Part shown: positions 5,705 through 12,074 of the stretch, piece by piece | Position numbering within the stretch: position 1 is the stretch's first letter | How the letters are laid out: every line of letters begins with the position of its first letter | Source of the DNA: an uncultured Subdoligranulum sp. | Lineage (GTDB): Bacteria > Bacillota_A > Clostridia > Oscillospirales > Ruminococcaceae | Direction: 5' to 3' | Assembly (NCBI RefSeq): GCF_937890665.1 | Contig: NZ_CALADU010000283.1 | Coordinates: 1-12,074 of the forward strand | DNA: 12,074 nucleotides | The notes under the pieces: model-generated | Told to the model about the DNA's origin: nothing | Database searches by the model: none | The model's input: the letters and a program-made list of their open reading frames with translations, nothing else | Position numbers and translations under genes: made by a program

Positions 5705-6964
5705 ATGGGAATGACAATGACCCAAAAAATTCTGGCCGCCCACTGTGGGGAAAGCACCGTTACGGCGGGCCAGTTGATCAATGCCAAGTTGGACATCGTG
5801 CTGGGCAATGACATCACCACCCCTGTGGCCATCAATGAGTTTGAAAAGGCCGGGTTTGATTCGGTCTTTGACAAGACCCGGGTGAATATTGTGTTGGATC
5901 ACTTTGTCCCCAACAAGGACATCAAGAGTGCCACCCAGTCCAAACAATGCCGAGAGTTTGCCAACAAGTACGATATCCTGAACTTCTACGACGTGGGCCA
6001 GATGGGCATTGAGCACGCCCTACTGCCCGAAAAGGGCATCGTTACGGCGGGGGACTGCATCATCGGCGCCGACAGCCACACCTGCACCTACGGCGCGGTG
6101 GGAGCCTTCTCCACCGGCGTAGGCTCCACCGATATGGCCGCCGGTATGGCCAAAGGCGTGGCATGGTTCAAGGTGCCCGCCGCCATTAAGGTGGTGCTCA
6201 CCGGCAGCATCCGCCGTCCGGTCAGCGGCAAAGACGTGATCCTCCATCTCATCGGCGAAATCGGTGTTTCCGGTGCGCTGTATAAGAGTCTGGAATTTAC
6301 CGGTGAGGGCGTCAAGAGCCTGACTATGGAAGACCGCCTGTGCATCTGCAACATGGCCATTGAGGCCGGTGCCAAGAACGGCATCTTCCCGGTGGACGAT
6401 ATCTGCGAAGCCTACCTGAAAGGCCGCAGCCAGCGCCCGTGGACCAAGTACGAAGCCGACCCCGACGCCGAGTACGAGCGCACCGTCACCATCGATCTGG
6501 ATACCTTGGAACCCACGGTCAGTTATCCTCACATGCCGGAAAATACCCATCTTGCCAAGGAAGGCAAGGACATTAAGATCGACCAGATCGTGATCGGTTC
6601 CTGCACCAACGGCCGCATCGAAGATATGCAGGCCGCCTATGAGATTCTCAAAGGCAAGCACATTGCCAAAGGCGTGCGGGGCATTATCATTCCGGCCACC
6701 ATGGCGGTGTATAAGGAATGCATCCTCCGTGGCTATACCGAGGCGTTTATCGACGCAGGCTGCATCGTTTCCACCCCTACCTGCGGTCCCTGCCTGGGCG
6801 GGTATATGGGCATTCTGGCGGCAGGCGAGCGCTGCGTATCTACCACCAACCGCAATTTCGTGGGCCGCATGGGCCATGTGGATTCCGAAGTCTATCTGGC
6901 CAGCCCCGCCACGGCGGCGGCCAGCGCATTGACCGGTTACATCACCGATCCGAGGGAGGTTTGA
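5705..6964 (+). CDS. leuC: 3-isopropylmalate dehydratase large subunit
   Basis: LeuC binds the 4Fe-4S cluster of the isopropylmalate isomerase, which converts 2- to 3-isopropylmalate together with LeuD. The 419-residue length fits the shorter homoaconitase/LeuC-type large subunits of Clostridia and archaea rather than the ~470-residue E. coli form. Cluster ligands are visible: C300 in IGSCTNGR, and C360 and C363 in [24 protein letters not shown] (about residues 122-135) is another conserved aconitase-family block. The ribosome site AAGGAG (5691-5696) is 8 nt before the ATG. leuD begins 3 nt after the stop, as expected for subunits made in equal amounts. Confidence 0.96.
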   Translation: MGMTMTQKILAAHCGESTVTAGQLINAKLDIVLGNDITTPVAINEFEKAGFDSVFDKTRVNIVLDHFVPNKDIKSATQSKQCREFANKYDILNFYDVGQMGIEHALLPEKGIVTAGDCIIGADSHTCTYGAVGAFSTGVGSTDMAAGMAKGVAWFKVPAAIKVVLTGSIRRPVSGKDVILHLIGEIGVSGALYKSLEFTGEGVKSLTMEDRLCICNMAIEAGAKNGIFPVDDICEAYLKGRSQRPWTKYEADPDAEYERTVTIDLDTLEPTVSYPHMPENTHLAKEGKDIKIDQIVIGSCTNGRIEDMQAAYEILKGKHIAKGVRGIIIPATMAVYKECILRGYTEAFIDAGCIVSTPTCGPCLGGYMGILAAGERCVSTTNRNFVGRMGHVDSEVYLASPATAAASALTGYITDPREV

Positions 6965-6967
6965 ACT

Positions 6968-7447
6968 ATGAACGCCAAAGGACCTGTTTTTAAATACGGC
7001 GACAACATCGATACCGACGTCATCATTCCGGCTCGGTATCTGAATACCCAAAGCGCGGAAGAGCTGGCCAGCCATTGCATGGAGGATATTGACAAGACCT
7101 TCATCCAGCGGGTCAAATCCGGCGATATCATGGTAGGCGGCGAAAACTTCGGCTGCGGTTCCTCCCGGGAACATGCGCCGCTGGCCATCAAGACGGCGGG
7201 CATCAGCTGCGTGATTGCCAAGAGCTTTGCCCGCATTTTCTACCGCAACGCCATCAACATCGGGCTGCCGATTCTGGAATGCCCGGCGGCCAGCGAGGCC
7301 ATTGCCGAAGGGGATATGGTCAGCATCAACTTTGACACCGGTGTGATTACCGACGAAACCACCGGGCAGACCTTTCAAGCCGCACCGTTCCCGCCCTTCA
7401 TCCAGAACATCATCACCAAGGGCGGCTTGATGAACAGCTTGAAATAA
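6968..7447 (+). CDS. leuD: 3-isopropylmalate dehydratase small subunit
   Basis: LeuD is the swivelling small subunit that completes the isomerase active site with LeuC. The 159-residue protein begins with the family block [17 protein letters not shown] (residues 9-25) and has the substrate loop [11 protein letters not shown] (61-71). The length fits the short LeuD class that pairs with 420-residue LeuC. The ribosome site GGGAGG lies in the last codons of leuC, so translation is probably coupled. leuB starts 32 nt downstream. Confidence 0.96.
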   Translation: MNAKGPVFKYGDNIDTDVIIPARYLNTQSAEELASHCMEDIDKTFIQRVKSGDIMVGGENFGCGSSREHAPLAIKTAGISCVIAKSFARIFYRNAINIGLPILECPAASEAIAEGDMVSINFDTGVITDETTGQTFQAAPFPPFIQNIITKGGLMNSLK

Positions 7448-7479
7448 CCGCTCTGTGCCGCAGGAAGGAAGAGATACCC

Positions 7480-8550
7480 ATGAACAAGAATATTGCGCTG
7501 ATCTACGGGGACTGCTCCAGCCCCGAGATCGTTACGCAGGCTGTGCGTGTACTGGACAAAATTGCTGCCAAACATGGTCATACCTTTACCTACACCCGGG
7601 CGTATATGGGTGGGGAGGCTATCGACAAGTTCGGTGATCCGCTGCCGGTGTCGGAACTGGAAAAATGTAAGGCGTCGGACAGCGTCCTGTTGGGAGCCAT
7701 CGGCGGTCCCAAGTGGGAAGGTATGCCCGGTGATAAGCGCCCCGAAAAAGGGTTGCTGCGGCTGCGGGCCGGCATGGGACTTTACGCCAACAATCGTCCG
7801 GCGAAAATCTGGCCGCAGTTGGCCGCTGCCAGCCCGTTGAAGGCGGAGATCGTAGCCAAGGGCATCGACTTTATTGTGGTGCGGGAACTGATCGGCGGCG
7901 TCTATTTTGGCGAGCACAAGACCTACGAGGAAAACGGGGAAAAGGTCGCCGTGGATACCATGCCCTATGCGGAGCATGAGATCGAGCGTATTGGCCGCAT
8001 CGGTTTTGAAACGGCCATGAAGCGCCGCAAAAAGTTGACCTGCGTGGATAAAGCCAACGTGCTGGATACCAGTCGTCTGTGGCGAGCGGTCATGCATCGT
8101 CTGGCGGAAGAATATCCCGAGGTGGAATACAGCGAGATGTTTGTGGACAACTGCGCCATGCAGATCTGCAAGAACCCCGCCCAGTTCGATGTGATCGTGA
8201 CAGAAAATATGTTTGGGGACATTCTCTCTGACGAAGCCAGCGAGATCACCGGCAGCATCGGCATGGTGCCGTCCTCCTCGCTGGGCGAGGGGAGCTGCGG
8301 TCTGTATGAGCCCATCCACGGCTCGGCACCCGACATCGCAGGACAGGATGTAGTCAATCCTATTGCCTGCATTTTGTCGGCGGCGATGATGTTGCGGTAT
8401 AGCTTTGATATGCCCACCGAAGCGGATGAGATTGAAGCTGCCGTCAATGCCGTGCTGGACAAAGGGCTGCGTACCGCGGATATGATGGCGGAAGGCTGCA
8501 CGCAGGTGGGCTGTACCGCCATGGGCGACGCCATTTTGGCGGAACTGTAA
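7480..8550 (+). CDS. leuB: 3-isopropylmalate dehydrogenase with an unusual N-terminal loop
   Basis: LeuB oxidises and decarboxylates 3-isopropylmalate to 2-oxoisocaproate using NAD. The 356-residue length is normal. Visible active-site elements are the substrate-binding run RLRAGMGLYANNRPAK (about 87-102), VRELIGGVYFGE (about 132-143), the catalytic lysine K191 in VDKANVL, metal-binding D223 (VDNCAMQ) and D247/D251 (MFGDILSDE), and the NAD loop GLYEPIHGSAPDIAG (about 274-288). The start is supported by AGGAAGGAAGAG upstream. Oddities: the usual GDGIGPE motif reads GDCSSPE (residues 10-16), and the usual DNAAMQ reads DNCAMQ. Since the rest of the active site is intact, I expect a working enzyme. 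It is the last gene of the operon. Confidence 0.95.
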   Translation: MNKNIALIYGDCSSPEIVTQAVRVLDKIAAKHGHTFTYTRAYMGGEAIDKFGDPLPVSELEKCKASDSVLLGAIGGPKWEGMPGDKRPEKGLLRLRAGMGLYANNRPAKIWPQLAAASPLKAEIVAKGIDFIVVRELIGGVYFGEHKTYEENGEKVAVDTMPYAEHEIERIGRIGFETAMKRRKKLTCVDKANVLDTSRLWRAVMHRLAEEYPEVEYSEMFVDNCAMQICKNPAQFDVIVTENMFGDILSDEASEITGSIGMVPSSSLGEGSCGLYEPIHGSAPDIAGQDVVNPIACILSAAMMLRYSFDMPTEADEIEAAVNAVLDKGLRTADMMAEGCTQVGCTAMGDAILAEL

Positions 8551-8716
8551 TTGTCATTTCCCGCTGCGGTTCTGTGCGGAACTGTGGCAGAAGCCATGCG
8601 GCGGTTTGGTCCGCCGTCCAAGGTTGTGGAGGAGTGGGACTGCAGCCTCCCCGTGGCATACCGCCGCAAAGTGCTGTGTAGGCTTCCGCCGTATGTGTGT
8701 GCGGTGGAACACAAAA
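8551..8716 (+). other. Structured 3' region after leuB; possible gene relic
   Basis: No good gene is present here. The leuB frame stays open for 70 codons beyond its TAA, but that frame has no ribosome site and runs through the terminator. Its stretch EAMRRFGPPSKVVEEW (8594-8641) loosely resembles the RFGDP-x-x-VA pattern of HAAS/DUF1700 domains, so it could be the remains of a lost helical regulator gene. The RNA could instead be structured: GGCGG/CCGCC (8602-8617) and GGAGG/CCTCC (about 8630-8652) can form stems. Either reading is weak. Confidence 0.25.
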
Positions 8717-8718
8717 AT

Positions 8719-8759
8719 ATCCCCGGAGACACTCGAAAGAGTGGCTCCGGGGATTTTTT
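8719..8759. terminator. Bidirectional terminator between leuB and the convergent membrane-protein gene
   Basis: ATCCCCGGAG (8719-8728) pairs with CTCCGGGGAT (8745-8754). A further 5-bp CACTC/GAGTG stem sits on a GAAA tetraloop (8730-8743), with one A-G mismatch between. Six Ts follow on the + strand (8754-8759). An A-rich run before it (8710-8720) gives ATATTTTTG on the - strand, so it can also end the leftward PadR operon. Confidence 0.9.
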
Positions 8760-8783
8760 ATGAGGAATCCTCGAAGATGGCAA

Positions 8784-9473
8784 TTAGGCTTCACGGGGCT
8801 GTTCCCGCCAAGGATGCCGGGCAGCCCAGCGATTGTAGTGGAAAGTCTGCCAGAACTGGCACCCAGCAGCCCACGCCAATTCGTAGACAATGACGAACCC
8901 GTAACTTATAGTGCCGGAAGTGGTTGGGAAATAATTGTTTGGCAGAATGCAGAAAGCTACAAAGATTGCCAGCATCAAAATATACCATAGGGTTTGGACC
9001 CCACGGCCATAGCGAATCTTGATTTTTAGTCCTATGCGCTGGAACCAAGCCAGAATGCACAGCCAGATCAGCCAGCGAAAGGGGGAACTCACAACGCGGA
9101 TCAGCTGGGGACCCGCACTGCTCGGCAACAGAAGCCCCGGAACATTGAGCGCGGCCATAAAGAGCATCCACCGAGGGTACCAAGTGCAGACGGAATCCAG
9201 CGGCGTCCCGCGAGGAAGATCGGCGGCCAGTTCCAGTAAAAAGGCATCGGTGTCGCCGCCTACTTCCTGCTCCAATGTGCGGCCTTCCAGTTCGCAGCGG
9301 GCCGCCATGTCGATCAGATCCTTTTTGATGCGTTCGATCTCATAGCAGTTCCAGGTCAGCGCCTCTAGCCGCTTTCCCAGATCGTTGATAGTGGCGCGGT
9401 TTTCGCCCCGCAGGGTTTTCAAACTCAGGTCATTGGCTTCCTTGATCTTGGTGTATTCGTTTTTCAACAGCAT
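8784..9473 (-). CDS. PadR-associated membrane protein: helical N-terminal domain plus about four TM helices
   Basis: The 229-residue protein starts with about 90 residues of charged helices. These include a Trp-Asn-rich helix pair (LEALTWNCYEIERIKKDLID, about 37-56) and the end motif GGDTDAFLLELAADLP (72-87). The arrangement recalls DUF1048/HAAS-like helical domains found beside PadR regulators. About four hydrophobic spans follow (near 101-118, 131-148, 161-178 and 188-207) and a basic tail. No catalytic residues are apparent. It lies 50 nt downstream of padR on the same strand, with GAAAGGATGGG before its ATG, so the two form an operon. The inferred role is a membrane sensor or partner for that PadR. 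Family assignment is by pattern only; its sequence differs clearly from the HAAS protein at 2355-3548. Confidence 0.68.
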   Translation of the reverse strand: MLLKNEYTKIKEANDLSLKTLRGENRATINDLGKRLEALTWNCYEIERIKKDLIDMAARCELEGRTLEQEVGGDTDAFLLELAADLPRGTPLDSVCTWYPRWMLFMAALNVPGLLLPSSAGPQLIRVVSSPFRWLIWLCILAWFQRIGLKIKIRYGRGVQTLWYILMLAIFVAFCILPNNYFPTTSGTISYGFVIVYELAWAAGCQFWQTFHYNRWAARHPWREQPREA

Positions 9474-9523
9474 GGCTCATCCCATCCTTTCGGTGAGGAA
9501 ACAAAACAAGCAATAAAAGTCGG

Positions 9524-9844
9524 TTACGCCTGTAATATCGCGTCGATGCTGGCTGCCGTCGAACGCCACGCGGCCATAAATTCTTCCAGATACTGTTGTC
9601 CGTCGGCGGTAAGCGTGTAGTACTTACGGCTGGGGCCGCCGTGACCGGCCCGGTACTCTGCTCGAATTAACCCTTTGCGCTCCAGTCGCAGCAGCAGGGG
9701 ATAGAGGGTGCCTTCGGTCAGGTCGGTGAAGCCGCTATCCCGCAAGGTGGTGGCGATGGCGTAGCCGTAGGTGGCTTCTCGGGCAATGATTTTTAAAATG
9801 CACCCCTCTAAAGTGCCTTTGCGCAGCTGCGCTTGGTCAAACAT
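9524..9844 (-). CDS. PadR-family transcriptional regulator (second copy)
   Basis: Starting at the ATG at 9844, the protein has 106 residues, the same size as the other PadR here. This start has GGAGGT on the - strand (9851-9856) about 6 nt upstream; a frame extended to 9874 would add ten residues without support. Hallmarks are the N-terminal LRKGTLEGCILKII, ATYGYAIATTLRDSG, the recognition region TEGTLYPLLLRLERKGLI, and the wing GGPSRKYYTLTADG. These match the PadR N-terminal domain well. It is the first gene of an operon with the membrane protein at 8784-9473. Its promoter region contains CTACCTTGC/GCAAGGTAG half-sites that are likely autoregulatory operators. Confidence 0.93.
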   Translation of the reverse strand: MFDQAQLRKGTLEGCILKIIAREATYGYAIATTLRDSGFTDLTEGTLYPLLLRLERKGLIRAEYRAGHGGPSRKYYTLTADGQQYLEEFMAAWRSTAASIDAILQA

Positions 9845-9857
9845 TGCCTCACCTCCA

Positions 9858-9917
9858 CTACCTTGCATTACCATGTTCTTTTGACTATATTGTATCGCAA
9901 GGTAGGCATACTGTCAA
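9858..9917 (-). promoter_or_regulatory. Promoter and inverted half-sites of the second padR operon
   Basis: Read on the - strand, TTGACA (9917-9912), a 17-bp spacer and TACAAT (9894-9889) form a near-consensus promoter about 45 nt before the start codon. The 9-bp arms CTACCTTGC (9858-9866) and GCAAGGTAG (9897-9905, + strand) are perfect inverted copies 39 bp apart. One lies in the -35/-10 spacer; the other lies in the leader next to the ribosome site. PadR binding there would block transcription (inference). Confidence 0.7.
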
Positions 9918-9928
9918 GCAGTTTCAAT

Positions 9929-9957
9929 AAAAAAAGCGGTGGCCGTCAGGTCACCGC
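9929..9957 (-). terminator. Terminator of the leftward envelope operon
   Basis: On the - strand, GCGGTGACC pairs with GGCCACCGC (9957-9936; one mismatch, 4-nt loop) and is followed by a run of seven Ts (9935-9929). It lies 11 nt after the acyltransferase stop codon and just before the second padR promoter, so it insulates the two units. Confidence 0.82.
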
Positions 9958-9968
9958 AGCAAATCGGA

Positions 9969-11012
9969 TTATCTTTGTTTTTTCAAGGGACGATACCAGA
10001 GATTGGCCAGCCAGTTGAAGGCGCGATTCACCGGTTCGCTGTTCAAAATGCACAGGCAGCCGGTGGCCTCCAGCACCACCCAAGCGACCATTACCGGCAA
10101 CGGCTGTTCCCGGGCCGGTTCATAGAAGCCCAGCTCGATCAGGAAGGTCAAAATGGGGAAGTGCAGCAGATAGATCGCTAAGGTACGCTTGCCCAAGGCG
10201 GCAAAGATCCGGCACCCGCCTACCGCGGCTACCAGTGCTGTGCTGGTCACGATGCCTACCAGCAAAAATACCGCTCGGTCTGACATGGTGTAGCCTTCGC
10301 CATAGACAACATCGTTGAAGATGGGAGCGCTGAGACCCAGCGAACCTTCGGACTGAAGCATTTGCCAGAAGCGGATGCCGTAGCCCAGCAACAGAAGGAC
10401 AGCGGGGACCAGACGCACAGCCCAAAAGCGGGCGGCTGCCCGATCTAGCGCATCGATCTGGGGACGAAATAGCACACCGAAAGCGTAAAAGGGATAAAAG
10501 GCAAAGACGCGCACCAAAGTGAAAGGCCAGTCAATGGTGCCCGCCCAGAGGCTGATCCCTACGGCGATCGCCAGCCCTAATATAGCACCCGGCAAACGCA
10601 GTTTGTCGCGCAAGAAGGTCAGGAGCGGCAGTGTCAGATGCCAAAAGAGCAGGGCATAAAGATACCACATATGCCGCCAGGGCAGTAAAAGCGCTGCTGC
10701 GATACCGCCGAAAGCGGCAAAATCTTCTTGCAGTACAATCCCGCGAAAAGCAAACATGATGGCCTGCCCCAATAGGTAAAGCCAGAGCTGTTGGGCAAGA
10801 AGTTTGCGCAAGCTGAAATGCGCCACCAGACCGCTGCACATGCAGAACAACGCCATGTGGAACCAATAAATAGTGATGAAGGTGGCGCCAATCCAATGGG
10901 AACCCAGACGATACTGCTCCATGTAATGGCCGAATACCACCAGCAGGATGCCTAAGCCCTTTAAAATGTCAATGTAATCCCGACGCGGGGCAATCGATTG
11001 GCGTTCAGCCAT
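9969..11012 (-). CDS. Acyltransferase-3 family integral membrane protein
   Basis: The 347-residue protein has about ten hydrophobic helices and the family's N-terminal signature RRDYIDILKGLGILLVVFGH (residues 10-29), where H29 is the conserved histidine of the first helix. WYLYALLFWHL (about 116-126) and the late ALGKRTLAIYLLHFP (about 271-285) are other family blocks. These enzymes transfer acetyl or similar acyl groups to sugars or glycan precursors at the membrane; this one resembles the fucose-4-O-acetylase/YeiB-like branch. The ribosome site AAGGAGGG is 6 nt before the ATG. It is third in a leftward set after an SGNH-like and a NeuD-like gene. The substrate is unknown. Confidence 0.86.
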   Translation of the reverse strand: MAERQSIAPRRDYIDILKGLGILLVVFGHYMEQYRLGSHWIGATFITIYWFHMALFCMCSGLVAHFSLRKLLAQQLWLYLLGQAIMFAFRGIVLQEDFAAFGGIAAALLLPWRHMWYLYALLFWHLTLPLLTFLRDKLRLPGAILGLAIAVGISLWAGTIDWPFTLVRVFAFYPFYAFGVLFRPQIDALDRAAARFWAVRLVPAVLLLLGYGIRFWQMLQSEGSLGLSAPIFNDVVYGEGYTMSDRAVFLLVGIVTSTALVAAVGGCRIFAALGKRTLAIYLLHFPILTFLIELGFYEPAREQPLPVMVAWVVLEATGCLCILNSEPVNRAFNWLANLWYRPLKKQR

Positions 11013-11029
11013 AGGAATCCCTCCTTATC

Positions 11030-11058
11030 AAAAAGCGCGGGCTGTGCCCAGTCCGCGC
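11030..11058 (-). terminator. Hairpin between the two acyltransferase genes
   Basis: On the - strand, GCGCGGAC (11058-11051) pairs with GCCCGCGC (11042-11035; one mismatch, 8-nt loop), then TTTTT (11034-11030). The ribosome site of the next gene follows within 10 nt. It may be a partial terminator that lowers expression of the membrane acyltransferase, or a true end with the next gene served by an unseen promoter. Confidence 0.6.
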
Positions 11059-11073
11059 CGCTGTGTGGGCGAA

Positions 11074-11613
11074 TCAATCCCGCTCCCAAGGGGAACGAAT
11101 GATCTCGCCGGAATCTACTTTGCTGCCTTCGGCAACCTGTGCGCCAGCCTTAACGATGCCGCCCGGCGCCACATGTACGCCGCGGCCCAAGGTGGCATCG
11201 TGGTCTACAATGGCGCCGGCATTGAGGATGCAGCCCATCCCCAGATGAGCACCGGCACCTACATAGGCTTGCGGCAAAATCACGCAGCCGGGTTCCAGCA
11301 CGGCGCTGGGGCTGACTGAGGCGGCTTGGCTGATATACACCGGGGTTTCATAGCCGGCAGCGGCCAGCTTCTGCAATAAAGTTAAGCGCAGTTGATTGTT
11401 GCCCAAGGCCACAAAGGCAGGGCGACCGGGCTTTAGCAGTGCGGGGTCTGCATAGTCCAGCAGTTTTCCGGCACAGCCGGGTGCATTGTCATCCAAAAAT
11501 TCGGCATTGCCCCAGCCGTCCTCCGCCAACCAGTCGGCCAACTGGCGGCCAAAGCCACCTTTGCCCAAAATCAAGGGCCGCTGGTGCAGGTGACCTAACG
11601 AAAGAAACGCCAT
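11074..11613 (-). CDS. NeuD/PglD-like hexapeptide-repeat acyltransferase
   Basis: The 179-residue protein begins with a Rossmann-like strand-loop, PLILGKGGFGRQLADWL (13-29), as in the NeuD/PglD family. A left-handed beta-helix of hexapeptide repeats follows from about residue 95 (SPSAVLEPGCVILPQAYVG... to ...VAEGSKVDSG). H138 in AGAIVDHDATLG matches the catalytic histidine of this family, which acetylates sialic acid or amino-sugar nucleotides. Three ATGs in a row (11619, 11616, 11613) begin next to the ribosome site AGGAGGG. I chose the third (spacing about 7 nt); the first would overlap the upstream stop. The family usually has about 200-215 residues, so this one is slightly short. It acts in the cytoplasm. 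Confidence 0.82.
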   Translation of the reverse strand: MAFLSLGHLHQRPLILGKGGFGRQLADWLAEDGWGNAEFLDDNAPGCAGKLLDYADPALLKPGRPAFVALGNNQLRLTLLQKLAAAGYETPVYISQAASVSPSAVLEPGCVILPQAYVGAGAHLGMGCILNAGAIVDHDATLGRGVHVAPGGIVKAGAQVAEGSKVDSGEIIRSPWERD

Positions 11614-11615
11614 CA

Positions 11616-12074
11616 TCATCCCTCCTGTGTGGTACGCGAAGAAGCGTTTTCAGCAGTAGCTTTCTCTGTGGAGGATTCCTCATTTTCCTCCTCAGAAGTT
11701 TCAGTTTCCAAACTGGTGCGCGGATGGACCGCCAACGGATCGGGCAGAGTGTTGTTAGCCAAATCCTGCAATACCTGCGGGATCCCGGGGAAGAACCGCT
11801 CGATGCCTGTACCGGAGCAGTGCAGGCCGTCAAAGAAATCGGTCTCTTGCAATCCCGCAATACAGCTGGGATCGTAGCTGCCGTACAGCGGAATGTTATG
11901 CTCTGCGGCATATTGCCGTACCCAATTTTCTACTTGGAAAAATCCCTTGTGATTGTCGGGGTCGGTCAGCAGGTATTCATACAGGAAAGGATGCCAAGGG
12001 GAAAGAACCAAAATCACCGTGGTGCCCTGTGCCTGTGCATACTGAATGAAGGAATCAAAGGCTTGCATTTGAGT
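11616..12074 (-). CDS. SGNH-hydrolase-like protein, C-terminal part (runs off the window)
   Basis: The frame is open to the window edge, so the true N-terminus lies outside; the ATG at 12068 is probably internal. The visible 152 residues hold a beta strand and loop (TTVILVLSPWHPFLYEYL), a helix (VENWVRQYAAEHNIPLYG) and FFDGLHCSGTG. There, Asp-x-x-His (codons 11831-11820) matches the last catalytic block of SGNH/GDSL or DltD/AlgX-type enzymes. A final 40-residue tail is rich in Glu, Ser and Thr. The stop overlaps the ATG cluster of the NeuD-like gene, so the two are coupled. Such proteins often assist transfer of acyl groups onto cell-surface polymers. The family call depends on the missing N-terminal Ser block. 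Confidence 0.62.
   Translation of the reverse strand, partial: TQMQAFDSFIQYAQAQGTTVILVLSPWHPFLYEYLLTDPDNHKGFFQVENWVRQYAAEHNIPLYGSYDPSCIAGLQETDFFDGLHCSGTGIERFFPGIPQVLQDLANNTLPDPLAVHPRTSLETETSEEENEESSTEKATAENASSRTTQEG

Noticed and set aside
6020..7378. A 452-codon frame on the - strand opposite leuC and leuD
   Set aside because: It spans two real genes in antisense and has no family features or start signals. The same applies to the 314-codon frame at 7375-8319.
9101..12000. + strand frames over the PadR, acyltransferase and NeuD-like genes
   Set aside because: They are antisense to genes with good ribosome sites and family motifs, and are short.
1..12074. CRISPR array, tRNA or rRNA genes, and prophage attachment sites
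   Set aside because: I saw no regularly spaced repeats, cloverleaf-like segments or rRNA-like stretches. The only tRNA-related element is the T-box leader.

Overview
The window looks like chromosomal DNA of a low-to-mid GC Firmicute, most likely a gut Oscillospiraceae/Ruminococcaceae-type Clostridium relative. This rests on strong AGGAGG-type ribosome sites, TTGACA/TATAAT promoters, a T-box leader, paired PadR/membrane-protein regulators and an acyl-ACP thioesterase of the clostridial type. The genus cannot be fixed from the sequence alone.

Layout. 1-87 is the tail of an unidentified membrane protein, ending in a terminator that abuts the promoter of an acyl-ACP thioesterase gene (207-944, + strand). 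1002-2037 has no convincing large gene. It holds a 577-bp transposase-less mobile element (1140-1716) with imperfect 26-bp terminal inverted repeats, doubled terminal motifs at both ends and a GAAAT target duplication. Next to it is a promoter-to-terminator unit of about 125 nt that looks like a small RNA (about 1780-1903), and then an AT-rich promoter with a perfect dyad. That promoter drives a two-gene operon: a PadR regulator (2038-2358) overlapping a membrane protein with a HAAS/DUF1700-like cytoplasmic domain and a DUF4097-like outer domain (2355-3548).

3615-8759 is a complete leucine biosynthesis operon, leuA-leuC-leuD-leuB, on the + strand. A sigma-70 promoter is followed by a leucine T-box leader (specifier CUG, UGGU acceptor site, strong terminator). 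Immediately after it comes a second, perfect 14-bp hairpin that buries the leuA Shine-Dalgarno sequence. The four enzymes carry acetyl-CoA plus 2-oxoisovalerate through isopropylmalate to 2-oxoisocaproate, the leucine precursor. A bidirectional terminator (8719-8754) closes the operon.

From there on everything reads on the - strand. A second PadR regulator (9524-9844) precedes a helical-domain/four-TM membrane protein (8784-9473), so PadR plus membrane-sensor pairs of different design lie on both sides of the leu operon. Beyond a terminator is an envelope-modification gene set transcribed leftward: the C-terminal part of an SGNH-like protein (11616 to the window edge), a NeuD/PglD-like hexapeptide acyltransferase (11074-11613) and an integral membrane acyltransferase-3 protein (9969-11012). 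Together these suggest acylation of a surface glycan or sugar.

No wholly new system is proven here. The best leads are the two-layer control in front of leuA, the small RNA with an antisense 39-codon frame, the transposase-less element, the paired PadR modules, and a leuB whose usually invariant N-terminal GDGIGPE-type loop reads GDCSSPE.
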